64,000 nucleotides of DNA from a bacterium (lineage in GTDB: Bacteria > Armatimonadota > Fimbriimonadia > Fimbriimonadales > Fimbriimonadaceae). Positions 1 to 9,016 of the stretch are shown piece by piece (the stretch's first letter is position 1; each line of letters begins with the position of its first letter). The position numbers were made by a program, and so were the translations under genes. Below the pieces are notes generated by a model, which had not been told where the DNA came from, did not search any database, and saw only the letters and a list, made by a program, of their open reading frames with translations. The stretch is from positions 40,849-104,848 of the forward strand of contig JAIXQR010000005.1 of the NCBI GenBank assembly GCA_027485645.1, written 5' to 3'.

Positions 1-1009
1 GACCCGTCCAAAGTGGGCATTCGACTTGTAGAAGGACTCCTACTTCATCTGCGGCAAGGAAGGCGGCTTCTGGCGGGCACCAAGAATGGAAGCGAACGTG
101 GTTAAGACCAAACTCCTTCACTCTCTTAAATAGTCCGGCCCATGACTCGGTATCCATAGGAGGATAGCCTGTCTTTGGGAATATGCAGCACTCAAGCGTC
201 CCGCGGAGGAAGACGAAATGGTCATTCAACTTGAAGAACCGGCCCTCTGCGACAAAGGTCCTCCGTCCCAAGGAAAGTGAACACGATTCGGTTCCGTTAC
301 TCAGTCGAAGTTGACTTAGAGACGGGTTTTCGTCGCTCCACTCGGGCAATCTGTTTAGCGGTATGTCAATCTGAAATTCACCGCTTTCGGTCTGCTTTGA
401 GTAGAGGGTTTCGCCATCAGACAACGCAATGTGAACCTCCCCAGTTGCCTTGCCACGGATGGAGAAATCACTGTGGGTCCGGCTGACACTCTTTAGTTTG
501 ATTCGGTCATCAATCGACCTAATGGTCATTTCGCCGATGATGCCGTTCCAATTTGTTTGGGTCCAGTCTGTGAGCGCATGTCCAATTCGACCGATAGGAA
601 TGACTGGAGTGTTGTCAATCCTAATCGTGAGTTCTACTTGCTCACTTTCGGTTAGTTCAAATTCATAATGGTGCGCGACGCTCAGGCTTTCTCGGCGTCC
701 AATGTGCACGCCATTGACCCAAAGATCGGAGAACCAGTGACAGCGTTCTAGCACTAATTCGACTATTTGGTTGCGAAGCTCAGCGGGAACCGCTACGCTT
801 CGTGTAAACCAGGCTGGACCAACATAAGAGACCTTTCGAGAGAGTCCTCCTAGATATCCTTGTTCGAGATTGACTTCGCCAATTCCGCTCTCATCTAGTG
901 ATCCAGGCAGCATGGCCGTTTGCGCTGGAACATTCTTGATTTGACTTTCGCTGAACTCCCCTTTGGGGTCAAGTGCAACTTGCCAGCTACCGGCGAGTGA
1001 AATCTGCAT
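1..1009 (-). CDS. Glycoside hydrolase family 2 enzyme (beta-galactosidase-like), N-terminal part, cut by window edge
   Basis: An open frame runs on the minus strand from ATG at 1009 off the left edge, about 336 codons without a stop. It reads MQISLAGSWQVALDPKGEF at the N-terminus, then a jelly-roll sugar-binding region containing LWVNGVHIGRRES. Near the edge is LNHVRFHSWCPPEAAF, the start of the TIM barrel typical of GH2 enzymes with an RFHSWCPPEAAF segment. The catalytic acid/base and nucleophile lie beyond the window. There is no signal peptide, so it is probably cytoplasmic and acts on imported oligosaccharides. The ATG overlaps the stop of the upstream DUF5107 gene by one base (TAATG), implying translational coupling in the ABC-transporter operon. 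The family call is firm; the substrate (galactoside, glucuronide, mannoside) cannot be read. Confidence 0.85.
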   Translation of the reverse strand, partial: MQISLAGSWQVALDPKGEFSESQIKNVPAQTAMLPGSLDESGIGEVNLEQGYLGGLSRKVSYVGPAWFTRSVAVPAELRNQIVELVLERCHWFSDLWVNGVHIGRRESLSVAHHYEFELTESEQVELTIRIDNTPVIPIGRIGHALTDWTQTNWNGIIGEMTIRSIDDRIKLKSVSRTHSDFSIRGKATGEVHIALSDGETLYSKQTESGEFQIDIPLNRLPEWSDENPSLSQLRLSNGTESCSLSLGRRTFVAEGRFFKLNDHFVFLRGTLECCIFPKTGYPPMDTESWAGLFKRVKEFGLNHVRFHSWCPPEAAFLAADEVGVLLQVECPLWTG

Positions 1010-4000
1010 TAGCTTAGCTCCTGCGCTAGATCGAGGGCGAATGGGCAATATGGATCGTATGCAAGTGCTAAGTTTAGCGCGAGCTGTGCAGATTCAAAGT
1101 TGCCTAAGCCCGTATGGGCTTGCGCAAGCATAAGATCGGCTGACTTGTTTTGTCTAGCCTGTAGATTATCTTTAAACAGAAGCATTGTTGGTAGCGATGT
1201 TGCGAAGTAATCGATTTTGGCCGTCATAGTCCGGAGCTGAATAGCGTAGTCTTTCAGGGCTAGAAGCATAATCTCCGCTTCGCCGGACCTCCCAAGTGCC
1301 TGAAGTGATCTAGCTTGGAAATAGGAAAGTTCCGAGTGCTGAAGAACGCTCATCTCTTGAAAGTCACCTTTAAAGTTGGCAGCGCGTTCATAGTAGCTTT
1401 GAGCCAACGCATGGTCTCCCAGTGCCGCGTAGTGGGTCGCTGCGTGGTACCAGAGGTTGCTGGCGTTGGCTAGTGCATGTCGGCTTTCGCCGAGATTCTC
1501 GGGGGGATTGATTGCGGCAAGAATATGTTGCAGTTTTTGCTCAGGTTCCTCGGCTTCTCGGCTTAAAAGCTCTTGTGCTCTTGCCCAGGCACCAAGGGCG
1601 ATACCTTCTCCGCCTTCCCAGGGAGTGAAAGTCTTGCTGCTCAGGACCTGTACGGCTCGCCGCGGATTGCCGGTGATGTTGAGAAGAGTGGCGTACTCTA
1701 GCGTTAGATCATCTCGCATTGAGATGAGATCAGGCTTAGCTTCCAAGCGGGCTAATCGTTCTGTAGCGGGCGTTCCTAGCCGCTTGTCGAGTTGATCTCG
1801 TTCGTAGAGGAATCGAGCTTCTCCTGGATCAGCTTCCATCGCTGCTTCATAGCAAGTCATTGATGCTGTTGCGTCACCTTGGATGTTAAACTTGCCAATT
1901 CCGAGGTTCCTCCAAGCAACGGCCAAACTTGGGTTTGCTTCTACTGCCTTTTCCCAGCATACGATGCCCTCAAGGTGTCGCCGACGGTCGTAGTAGAAGT
2001 TCCCGAGCAACATCAAGGCGACAGCATCGTCTGTAAAATGCTCGACGTGAGATTCAAGTTTCCTAAGTTCTTGAAGCCGATTTGGAAACAGGTCAGCCAG
2101 CTTCGCCGGTTGCGGGCACCGTTCTCCCAGAAATACTTTAGCCATCGGATCAATGTCTGCGACTTGTCCGATGAGTTCGCGGGCTTCGAGTTCGGCCCCT
2201 ACTTCTTCTAGGTTAATTGCCAAGTCTAGTCGAGCTTGGAAGTTCTCCAAAACGGCGGTGTTATAACGCCGAGTGATATCATCCGAGGTCGAATCCGGGA
2301 GCATGTGGAGTTCGTAGAGCGCCCAATGGTCTAGCGGATCGACTTTGAGTAAGGGGTCGAGAACATCTTTTGACCTGGCTTGCCCACCGAGTTTGCGGAG
2401 GCAATGAGCTTCCATACAATGCAAGTCGTTCGCATCTCCGAGCGAGAGCTTTGCAGTGGACAGAAGGCTTAGTGCATGATCGTACTTGCCTCCTCGCATC
2501 GCAATACGCGCCATTGCCATATGCGAAGCTCCTTTCGTTGCGTAGTTCCAGGCGGCTTTGCCGAAGTGATTGTAGGCGGACCAATATTCGCCACACAACT
2601 CCTCCGTTACCCCGAGCAGATAGTAGGCATCTCCAGAATTTGGGTTCGGGTTCAGTTTTGTCTGTAATTCAATCGCAGATTTGAACCGATTCTTAGCTTC
2701 CGCCCACAGACCTCGCTGCAGGGCTCGTTTGCCAAGGCACACGTGACTCTCAACGTGTCCAGGGTCACGACGGAGAGCCTCGTACCAGTAGTCCTCAGGC
2801 GCTCTAGTCGCGTGGCGGTACTGGTCTAGATGGACTGCGATGCGATGAAGCTCAGAAACGGATTCAACTTCTGACGGCAATTTTGGCTCTTGAGCCTGCA
2901 CAGGTGCGGGCTGCGCACTGAGCGTAGAAAAGTCAAATGATACAAGCTCGACCCCGTCTGCGGACACCAATGATGCGGAAAGAACTTCGGAATCGTAGAT
3001 CCGGATGAGTGGGTCCTCTAGCGATAGGGTTACCGTCTCTTCGCGAGTATGATCTCCATATCGCACGGTTAGGAGCGCTCCCGCGATGGGAGCGGAAGGA
3101 CAGATTCCAACACGATTTCCTTCGACTGATAGCGCTGCATGTCGGGTTGCGTTTGCGGCTGGTCCGATTTTGCGGATAGGGTACCAAAACTGACTGAATA
3201 CCTTTGTCTCGTATGGCGCAATGAAAGAAAAGTCGGGTTGGTTGTCGGTATATACACCCGCCATTAGCTCAACATAGGGCCCGCCTTCATCGGTTAAGTT
3301 TCGATCCCACGCGTATCCAAACTCGTGATTTCCCCAGGTCCACTGCTTCTTGCCGGGCGAGATTGTTCGGTCGGCTACGTGGATAAATCCAGCTTCAGCC
3401 TGATGATCGTAGCCACCGAAAAACTCAAAGTCGGTCGCGGTGACCATGTACGATGTGGGAACGGGAATATTTGCGTACCAGTCAAGTCGATTCGGATCAA
3501 CACCTGCGAGGGGATTGAAATGATTTGGAACCTCATTCTCGGGAACCCCGGTTGAAGGACGCTCGCCGTAAGCAACGCCGTAATACGATGTATCGCAGGC
3601 TGGAAAGCTTGAGGTTGCTCGCTTTGCGTGATCGGCAACCGACGCGACATCTTTTGGAAAGAATGATTGATAGAATTCGTGAACGCGGGCTGCCACGTTT
3701 GCCCACCACAAAAAGGTCTGCGTTAGCGGCGTACGATTGTAGAGCCTTGCCTTGAGCTCAATGAGGCTACTATCGGGCCGCAACTTGAGACCATGCATCC
3801 CTTTCATCCGATTCATTGGTTCGTGCTCACTTAGCCAATAGATCTTCGAACCATCTTCTTCAAGCTCAAGACACCATTCGCATGGCATGTAGGTGCTCGG
3901 CCGGTGATGTTGGGGCCAGTTAAATTCGACTCCACCCGAGATCCAAGGGCCAGCTAGTCCAACAAGGGCTGGTTTAATCACTTCCTGTCGATAGAAGAAG

Positions 4001-4284
4001 TCGTAGTTCGAAACCTTGTCGTATCCTATATGGATGCGTCCTCCAATTTCAGGAAGGATCATTAACTCGACGTACTTGTTCGCAAGCGAGAGTGCTTCGT
4101 AGCTCTTGGGAATCTTGGTTGTTGAGACTGAGCTATAGAATGGAAGAGGATAGACACGTCCACTGCTTCCTTGATACACCCGAGTTTCAAGGAACATTGG
4201 AGCTTGCTCGGGAGCGCCGACCGTGTACGTGTCGAACGTTACGATATGCGCCTTCGCGGTGACCTGATCTTTGGAAGCCATCAT
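1009..4284 (-). CDS. DUF5107 domain protein with C-terminal TPR repeats
   Basis: About 1091 residues. The open frame extends upstream to 4500, but that part lies inside the permease gene in another frame. ATG at 4284 overlaps the permease stop as ATGA and begins MMASKDQ, so I chose it. The N-terminal ~400 residues (YPLPFYSSV, LMILPEIGGRIHIGYDK, WISGGVEFNWPQHHRPSTYM) match the DUF5107 family, a galactose-mutarotase-like beta-sandwich often found beside glycosidases. The rest is a long run of tetratricopeptide-like helices (for example VAWRNLGIGKFNIQGDATAS). There is no signal peptide. Position between an ABC sugar importer and a GH2 enzyme suggests a role in handling the imported sugar, as a mutarotase-like enzyme or scaffold. 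The exact reaction is unknown. Confidence 0.85.
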   Translation of the reverse strand: MMASKDQVTAKAHIVTFDTYTVGAPEQAPMFLETRVYQGSSGRVYPLPFYSSVSTTKIPKSYEALSLANKYVELMILPEIGGRIHIGYDKVSNYDFFYRQEVIKPALVGLAGPWISGGVEFNWPQHHRPSTYMPCEWCLELEEDGSKIYWLSEHEPMNRMKGMHGLKLRPDSSLIELKARLYNRTPLTQTFLWWANVAARVHEFYQSFFPKDVASVADHAKRATSSFPACDTSYYGVAYGERPSTGVPENEVPNHFNPLAGVDPNRLDWYANIPVPTSYMVTATDFEFFGGYDHQAEAGFIHVADRTISPGKKQWTWGNHEFGYAWDRNLTDEGGPYVELMAGVYTDNQPDFSFIAPYETKVFSQFWYPIRKIGPAANATRHAALSVEGNRVGICPSAPIAGALLTVRYGDHTREETVTLSLEDPLIRIYDSEVLSASLVSADGVELVSFDFSTLSAQPAPVQAQEPKLPSEVESVSELHRIAVHLDQYRHATRAPEDYWYEALRRDPGHVESHVCLGKRALQRGLWAEAKNRFKSAIELQTKLNPNPNSGDAYYLLGVTEELCGEYWSAYNHFGKAAWNYATKGASHMAMARIAMRGGKYDHALSLLSTAKLSLGDANDLHCMEAHCLRKLGGQARSKDVLDPLLKVDPLDHWALYELHMLPDSTSDDITRRYNTAVLENFQARLDLAINLEEVGAELEARELIGQVADIDPMAKVFLGERCPQPAKLADLFPNRLQELRKLESHVEHFTDDAVALMLLGNFYYDRRRHLEGIVCWEKAVEANPSLAVAWRNLGIGKFNIQGDATASMTCYEAAMEADPGEARFLYERDQLDKRLGTPATERLARLEAKPDLISMRDDLTLEYATLLNITGNPRRAVQVLSSKTFTPWEGGEGIALGAWARAQELLSREAEEPEQKLQHILAAINPPENLGESRHALANASNLWYHAATHYAALGDHALAQSYYERAANFKGDFQEMSVLQHSELSYFQARSLQALGRSGEAEIMLLALKDYAIQLRTMTAKIDYFATSLPTMLLFKDNLQARQNKSADLMLAQAHTGLGNFESAQLALNLALAYDPYCPFALDLAQELS

Positions 4285-5141
4285 TTTAATCCCGTGGTGG
4301 AAATGCCTTGCACAAATGCCTTTTGGGCGACGAAGTAAACAACAATTACCGGCGCGATGACCATCAGAGACGCCGCCATCAGAAGGTTCCAGGGCGTTCC
4401 AGTGTGTTGATTTTGGAAAGCTTGCAATCCGAGTGAGACGGTGAAGTTTCGCTGATCCGTTAGATAAAGCAGGGGTCCCAGGAAGTCGTTCCAAGACCAA
4501 AGGAACGTGAAGACGGCCACAACGGTAAGCGCAGGCTTAGCAAGCGGGATGATGACTTTAAGAAACACACCAAATGGGCTGGCACCATCAAGGACCGCAG
4601 CCTCGCTCAATTCCTTTGGAATTGCCATGAAGAACTGGCGGAGGAGGAAGATGTTAAAGGCACTGCCAAAGAAGGTAGGAACCCACAGGGGTCTGAAGGT
4701 TCCAATCCAACCGAAGTCGCGAAACAGCTTATAGAGAGGAACAATTAGAATCGGACCGGGAACCATCATGGTTGCCAGAGTTAGCGCGAAGAGCCATCTC
4801 TTTCCTTTCCAATCAAGGCATCCAAACGCATATCCAACGAGACTGTTCGAAATCACCGATCCGGTGATGCACAGAATCGCTAAAAGAACAGAGTTCTGTG
4901 CATAGCGCAGAAACGGGATGTATCCCAGCTCTTTAGAACCGTAAGTCACCGCGTCGGAGTAGTTCGAAACCTGAATTCTGTCCGGGATCCACTTTGGCGG
5001 ACTCGTCATCGTCTCATCCAGCGGCTTTAAAGACGTCACAACCATCCAAACTAGCGGAAGCGCAAACAGGAAAGCCAGAAAGAGCAATGCTCCGAGCTGA
5101 AGAGCCTTTGTTAAAAGAATTTTTTGTTGCTTTGAAAGCAT
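4281..5141 (-). CDS. Carbohydrate ABC transporter permease, MalG type
   Basis: 286 residues from ATG at 5141 (MLSKQQKILLTKALQLG). The longer open frame is a shadow of the neighbouring permease. It has about six membrane segments and the cytoplasmic coupling helix ELSEAAVLDGASPFGVFLK followed by IIPLAKPAL, the EAA-x3-G-x9-I-x-LP motif of binding-protein-dependent permeases. It should form the inner-membrane channel with the MalF-type subunit next door. The start codon overlaps the preceding stop by one base (TAATG) and its own stop overlaps the next start by four bases, so the genes are co-translated. No ATPase subunit is encoded nearby; a shared MsmX/UgpC-type ATPase elsewhere is likely. Confidence 0.93.
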   Translation of the reverse strand: MLSKQQKILLTKALQLGALLFLAFLFALPLVWMVVTSLKPLDETMTSPPKWIPDRIQVSNYSDAVTYGSKELGYIPFLRYAQNSVLLAILCITGSVISNSLVGYAFGCLDWKGKRWLFALTLATMMVPGPILIVPLYKLFRDFGWIGTFRPLWVPTFFGSAFNIFLLRQFFMAIPKELSEAAVLDGASPFGVFLKVIIPLAKPALTVVAVFTFLWSWNDFLGPLLYLTDQRNFTVSLGLQAFQNQHTGTPWNLLMAASLMVIAPVIVVYFVAQKAFVQGISTTGLK

Positions 5142-6022
5142 TACGCTCCACCTCCGTAGTGGACATGCCGATCTCCCAATCGTAGGGAGACCCAAGAAAG
5201 GATCATCGTGGCAAGGAAAAGCACCCAACCCATGGCACTCGCATATCCCATCCGCTGATAGAGGAATGCATTGTCGTACAAGTACATTGCCACCACGTAA
5301 GTCGAGCGGGCCGGCTGACCTCCCGGGAACATGACGAACGGTAAAGCGAAGGTTTGCAGTGATCCAATGATGCCCATAATCACGTTGAACTGAATGACCG
5401 GAGAGATCATTGGTAACGTGATGCTCTTGGTCTTTTGCCACGCCGAAGCACCGTCGAGCTCGCCAGCCTCGTAGAGAGATTGCGGAACGTCTTGTAAACC
5501 GGCTAAGTAGATCACCATGGCATTCCCGCAGCCCCACATCGAAATCATGATGAGGGTAGCTTTGGCCCAACTTGGATCAGTCAGCCAAGGAACCGCTTTG
5601 ATTCCGAACTTTGATAGCCCCTCATTGAGCAATCCATATTGACCATTGAATATCCAGAGCCAAAGGACCGCCAACGCTACCGTCGGGACGAGAGACGGAA
5701 TATAGAACAGCGTTCGATATAGGCTGATCCCTTTCCGTTTCGTATTGAGCAACAAGGCAAGACAAATAGCAAGCGCAGTTGTGAGAGGGACACTTGCGGC
5801 ACAGATGATCAGCGTGTTTGATAGCGCTTTCAGGAAGATTTCATCTTGCATCAACTCCTGATAATTACTCAGCCCAATCCATACTGGTGGCTTCAGAATC
5901 GAATAGCTAGTAAAGCTAAAGTACAGCGAAGATATCACCGGATAGAACAAGAAAATTGCCATCCCAAGAATCCACGGGCTGGCAAACAAAAGTCCAATGA
6001 CGTTTTGGCGGTTGCTTCTCAT
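5141..6022 (-). CDS. Carbohydrate ABC transporter permease, MalF/UgpA type
   Basis: 293 residues. The N-terminus has GLLFASPWILGMAIFLFYPV, the first membrane helix typical of MalF/UgpA-type sugar permeases, followed by the usual FTSYSILKPPVWIGLSNY segment. Further membrane helices follow, with a coupling motif SLYEAGELDGASAWQKTKSI then TLPMISPVIQ. It pairs with the MalG-type permease immediately downstream to form the heterodimeric inner-membrane pore. Its ATG overlaps the stop of the solute-binding-protein gene as ATGA. Substrate class is sugar; the identity cannot be deduced from sequence alone. Confidence 0.93.
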   Translation of the reverse strand: MRSNRQNVIGLLFASPWILGMAIFLFYPVISSLYFSFTSYSILKPPVWIGLSNYQELMQDEIFLKALSNTLIICAASVPLTTALAICLALLLNTKRKGISLYRTLFYIPSLVPTVALAVLWLWIFNGQYGLLNEGLSKFGIKAVPWLTDPSWAKATLIMISMWGCGNAMVIYLAGLQDVPQSLYEAGELDGASAWQKTKSITLPMISPVIQFNVIMGIIGSLQTFALPFVMFPGGQPARSTYVVAMYLYDNAFLYQRMGYASAMGWVLFLATMILSWVSLRLGDRHVHYGGGA

Positions 6023-7329
6023 TTACCCAAGACCTGCTGTTGATACTTGGCCCACATGGCAACCAGCCTCGACTGCGCTTGATCCAAGGCGGCTTGGGGA
6101 GTCAGTTCGCCAAGTTCCATTTGGTCAACCGCATTTCCAACTTCGGAACCAATCTGGGCTCGAATTCCGAGCGGCACGGGTGGAACCGCCCTCGAACTCT
6201 TGGCTAGCTTATCAAAGAGCGCGATGGCTTTGTTCGGATGACTGGTTAGGAACTTCTGGCTCGAATTGGATAGTGGTGAGTTGCACTGCTGATCCATGCA
6301 CAGTTGTTCCATGTTCTTTTGCTCTTGCACAAAAGCAAGAAACCGAAAGGCTTCGCGTGCATGCTTTGCGCCCTTTGGAATGACGAGCGTGTTGAGATTC
6401 ATCGTTGAAAAGCCTGCTAGTTCGGGGTGGTTGTCGGGGTATGGAAATGGCACAGCAAACCAGTCCATCGAAGGTTTAAACATTCGTATGTAGTTACTAA
6501 ACCAGGGCCCATCGGCATAGGTGGCTAGCTTTCCGCTCAAGAAAGGGTTCTGCGGAGAGGAGTAGTTTCCAAATCCACTCCGAAAAGACTTTGTTTCCGT
6601 CACTCCATAGCGGTCAGTAAAACTCTTAACCCAGGTCCATGCTTCTAGATCATCTTTGCCATTGACATTGATCTGGCCATCTTGCAAGAATCCATCGCCA
6701 AAGACATAAGGCATATTCCAAAGTCCCCAGCCGTCGCGCGGCATAAACGATGCCACAAGCAGTTTTCCGGAAGGATCCCGCCGGTCAGTTTGCTCCGCAA
6801 ACTTATTAAACTCCGAGATCGTTCTGGGAAAAGTCTCTGGACTTGCGTATTGAGGCGGAACAAGTTGACGGTTCACATACAACGCACCCGATCCTGGAGA
6901 TGTCGGAAGCGCATACAATCGACCGTAAGCCGAGCAAATGCTCCAGTAAGCCGGAATATAGTTCTCTTCAACAACCCCAGCGTCTTTCGCCAGATCCGAA
7001 AGGTCGGTTAGAGCATTTAGATCAACGAACTGCACCACCTGATCGCCCCAGAGCCCGGCGATGTCTGGCGGTGTACCGCCACTCGTCGCGAGAAGCGTCT
7101 TGTCCGCAATTCCAGAAACGCTCAAGTACTTGACGTGAATTTCAGATTGAGAAGCGTTAAATTTGTCGACGATCCGCTTCATCGCCTCCATCTCCTCTCC
7201 CGTCCACTTTTCCCAGTACTGAACTTCGATCCTATCGGTTTTGCTCACAGACACCTGGGAGGACTCAAGCCCGCATGCACATGCGATGCCAAGGAGGACA
7301 CAGAGTACGGCCGGTAGTGCGTTATTCAT
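6019..7329 (-). CDS. Extracellular sugar-binding protein of ABC transporter
   Basis: 436 residues from ATG at 7329 (MNNALPAVLCVLLGIACACG). I preferred this to the ATG 21 bases upstream because it starts a proper hydrophobic signal sequence. Cysteines at 17 and 19 could be lipidated, but neither sits in a canonical lipobox. The mature part has the family-1 solute-binding pattern: IEVQYWEKWTGEEMEAMKRI, then a stretch with GGTPPDIAGLWGDQV, and later KLATYADGPWFSNYI. It would capture an oligosaccharide outside the membrane and deliver it to the two permeases encoded next. The gene lies 240 bases downstream of the LacI-type regulator on the same strand. Confidence 0.92.
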   Translation of the reverse strand: MNNALPAVLCVLLGIACACGLESSQVSVSKTDRIEVQYWEKWTGEEMEAMKRIVDKFNASQSEIHVKYLSVSGIADKTLLATSGGTPPDIAGLWGDQVVQFVDLNALTDLSDLAKDAGVVEENYIPAYWSICSAYGRLYALPTSPGSGALYVNRQLVPPQYASPETFPRTISEFNKFAEQTDRRDPSGKLLVASFMPRDGWGLWNMPYVFGDGFLQDGQINVNGKDDLEAWTWVKSFTDRYGVTETKSFRSGFGNYSSPQNPFLSGKLATYADGPWFSNYIRMFKPSMDWFAVPFPYPDNHPELAGFSTMNLNTLVIPKGAKHAREAFRFLAFVQEQKNMEQLCMDQQCNSPLSNSSQKFLTSHPNKAIALFDKLAKSSRAVPPVPLGIRAQIGSEVGNAVDQMELGELTPQAALDQAQSRLVAMWAKYQQQVLGK

Positions 7330-7520
7330 GAGAGCAGCGTAGAGCACCAAGACTTCGGCATTCTATTAGTTCAGAATCTATAAAATTGCGACAGCCCGAG
7401 TGGCCTGAGCGGATAACCGAACACGGCCGAATGGATGTAATGTTTTCTATCAGCCATAAACATCTGCTAAGCCCATGTTCAAAAGCATTTTCCTCTGCAG
7501 TTCGTCCGCCAAATGCGACG

Positions 7521-7536
7521 CTCAAGCGGGTTTGAG
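7521..7536. promoter_or_regulatory. Possible operator upstream of the solute-binding-protein gene
   Basis: CTCAAGCGGGTTTGAG is an inverted repeat with 5-base arms (CTCAA/TTGAG) around six bases. One arm plus flank (GTTTGAG) matches half of the much better twin sites upstream of the regulator at 8632-8694. It lies in the 240-base gap before the transporter operon, where the LacI-type protein would be expected to act. The match is short and the spacing differs from the strong sites, so this is tentative. Confidence 0.25.
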
Positions 7537-7569
7537 ATGCCAGAGCACGGCTGTAGTGAAGCTGCGTCG

Positions 7570-8628
7570 TCATGATTCACTGTTCGTCATGCCTGACGTT
7601 CCGCTCGTTGTGCCCTGCACGAAATGAACTGGGGACAGTTCGTGGCGCACCGGGCAGTAAGGGTTGAGGATGACGTCGTCTAACAGCTTTGCCCCCACTT
7701 GAGCAAGGTGCCGCAGATTGACGGAAACCGAAGACACAACGTGCCTTGAAGTGGATGGCCAATGAATAGCGTCGTAGCCAAACACTGCTAGCTGATCTGG
7801 AATCTCGATCCCTAGCTCTTCACAGACTTCGATGAAGGCGTAAGCTCGGCGGTCATGCCAGCAAAATGCGGCAGTAGGAAGGGTGTTGGACTCTTGCATC
7901 TCAGAGAGTTGCTGGCGCATCTGTTCCGACTCGCCGTTCCAGCACGTGACATGGGTGACGACACCTTCCTTCTGAAGACGCGAGCTCAAAAGTCGAATTC
8001 GCAGGTCAGCATCCCGGATATCCGAGTGGTCCGATGTCACCGCAAGGACTGATCGGTGCCCTTCCCGAACGATCTGGTCCGCGACGGATTCCATTCCCGA
8101 GTAGACATCGTCCCCAACGGAACTGTACTGACCAAGGGGATCGTGACTGTTAAGAATCACCACTGGCGTTATCGAACTCCGAAGCAGCGCGACCAAGGGA
8201 TCATCTGCAGCGGGAGCGAACATGAGCACCCCTTCAGCGATCCCGCCGTTCAAGAACTCAAACGTTTCTTGAATACTTCGGTTGAAGTTGCACTGGATCA
8301 GTACGTCGTAGCCAATTTCGCCGCATGCGGTTTCAACTGCCGAGGAGATCTGGTCCATGTAAATGTCCCCCCACTCGCGATGGCGAAATGTGCTGTAGAG
8401 CGAAACAATATGTGTCCTGCCCTTTCGAAGCGATCTCGTGAGCATGTTGGGAGCAAATCCCTGAAGCGCAGCCGCAGCTCGGATCTTGTTCGCCGTGGCT
8501 TCAGAGATTCGTCTCTCGGTTGATTTACCACTCAGGACGAGGGATGCCGTAGAAACTGAAACGCCGGCCGCAATTGCGACACTTGAGAGCGTCGGTCGAT
8601 TTTTGTCTCTATCAGTTGGCATCATCAT
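7570..8628 (-). CDS. LacI-family transcriptional regulator
   Basis: 352 residues. The N-terminal helix-turn-helix and hinge read TLSSVAIAAGVSVSTASLVL then SGKSTERRISEATANKIRAA, the LacI pattern. The rest is a periplasmic-binding-protein-like sensor domain (VSLYSTFRHREWGDIYMDQI; SVGDDVYSGMESVADQIV; AVFGYDAIHWPSTSRHVVSS). It probably binds a sugar and derepresses the downstream transporter/GH2 operon on the same strand. Three in-frame ATGs (8628, 8625, 8622) are possible starts. Two identical operator-like repeats lie 7 and 52 bases upstream of the first, pointing to autoregulation. Confidence 0.93.
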   Translation of the reverse strand: MMMPTDRDKNRPTLSSVAIAAGVSVSTASLVLSGKSTERRISEATANKIRAAAALQGFAPNMLTRSLRKGRTHIVSLYSTFRHREWGDIYMDQISSAVETACGEIGYDVLIQCNFNRSIQETFEFLNGGIAEGVLMFAPAADDPLVALLRSSITPVVILNSHDPLGQYSSVGDDVYSGMESVADQIVREGHRSVLAVTSDHSDIRDADLRIRLLSSRLQKEGVVTHVTCWNGESEQMRQQLSEMQESNTLPTAAFCWHDRRAYAFIEVCEELGIEIPDQLAVFGYDAIHWPSTSRHVVSSVSVNLRHLAQVGAKLLDDVILNPYCPVRHELSPVHFVQGTTSGTSGMTNSES

Positions 8629-8631
8629 CGT

Positions 8632-8649
8632 TGCTCAAACATTTGACCT
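8632..8649. promoter_or_regulatory. Operator-like site 1 (TCAAACATTTGA) before the LacI-type gene
   Basis: TGCTCAAACATTTGACCT contains the symmetric core TCAAA-CA-TTTGA at 8635-8646. The same 18 bases recur at 8677-8694, centre-to-centre 45 bases. The core is the size and form of a LacI-family operator, and the site lies 7 bases before the regulator's start codon, where binding would block transcription or ribosome access. Repression is inferred. Confidence 0.7.
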
Positions 8650-8676
8650 GATAGGAACGAAGTTTGGCACAGATTC

Positions 8677-8694
8677 TGCTCAAACATTTGACCT
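8677..8694. promoter_or_regulatory. Operator-like site 2, identical copy of site 1
   Basis: This is the exact 18-base copy of the site at 8632-8649, with core TCAAACATTTGA at 8680-8691. The 45-base spacing is close to four helical turns, so both sites could face the same side of the DNA and be bound by one tetramer or two dimers. It presumably controls the LacI-type gene. Confidence 0.7.
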
Positions 8695-9016
8695 CAGCAA
8701 GGCTTTTTTCGATTGTTTTCCTCATGGCATTAACATCTTTCGTATTAAGACTGTGAATTGGTCGTATCCAACTTGCCAACTCCCGGCCGAAATCAAGCGC
8801 AGAACAGCAGGAAGTCAATGTAGGCGCCCCAAGGGTGATGCTCATCTCCTGCCTAGTTTAGGGAATTCGCCGCAGACCTCAAAGGACCATCAGGCCGTTA
8901 AAGCAGCCAAACCACGATGTACTGCCTGGTCGGACGCAACGTGAGCGTACCGACGACGGTGGTATCGGAATCGCCAAACTCTCCTAGTTCACAACCAGAG
9001 AGAACCTGACTCCGTG
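8695..9016. other. Intergenic stretch with no convincing gene
   Basis: About 320 bases between the LacI-type operon and the DUF2199 gene. Frames on both strands are short and lack ribosome sites. On the minus strand, 8893-9006 reads as an uninterrupted C-terminus-like stretch (ELGEFGDSDTTVVGTLTLRP...) but has no start codon. It may be a decayed gene end. The stretch would hold the 3' end of the 9-16.7 kb operon and the regulator's promoter. Confidence 0.4.

Noticed and set aside
7322..7573. Open frame of 83 codons upstream of the sugar-binding protein
   Set aside because: Composition is unlike a protein, no ribosome site, and it overlaps both neighbours; treated as regulatory DNA.
8893..9006. 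Minus-strand C-terminus-like stretch ELGEFGDSDTTVVGTLTLRP
   Set aside because: Looks protein-like but has no start codon or ribosome site and overlaps the DUF2199 end; at most a remnant.
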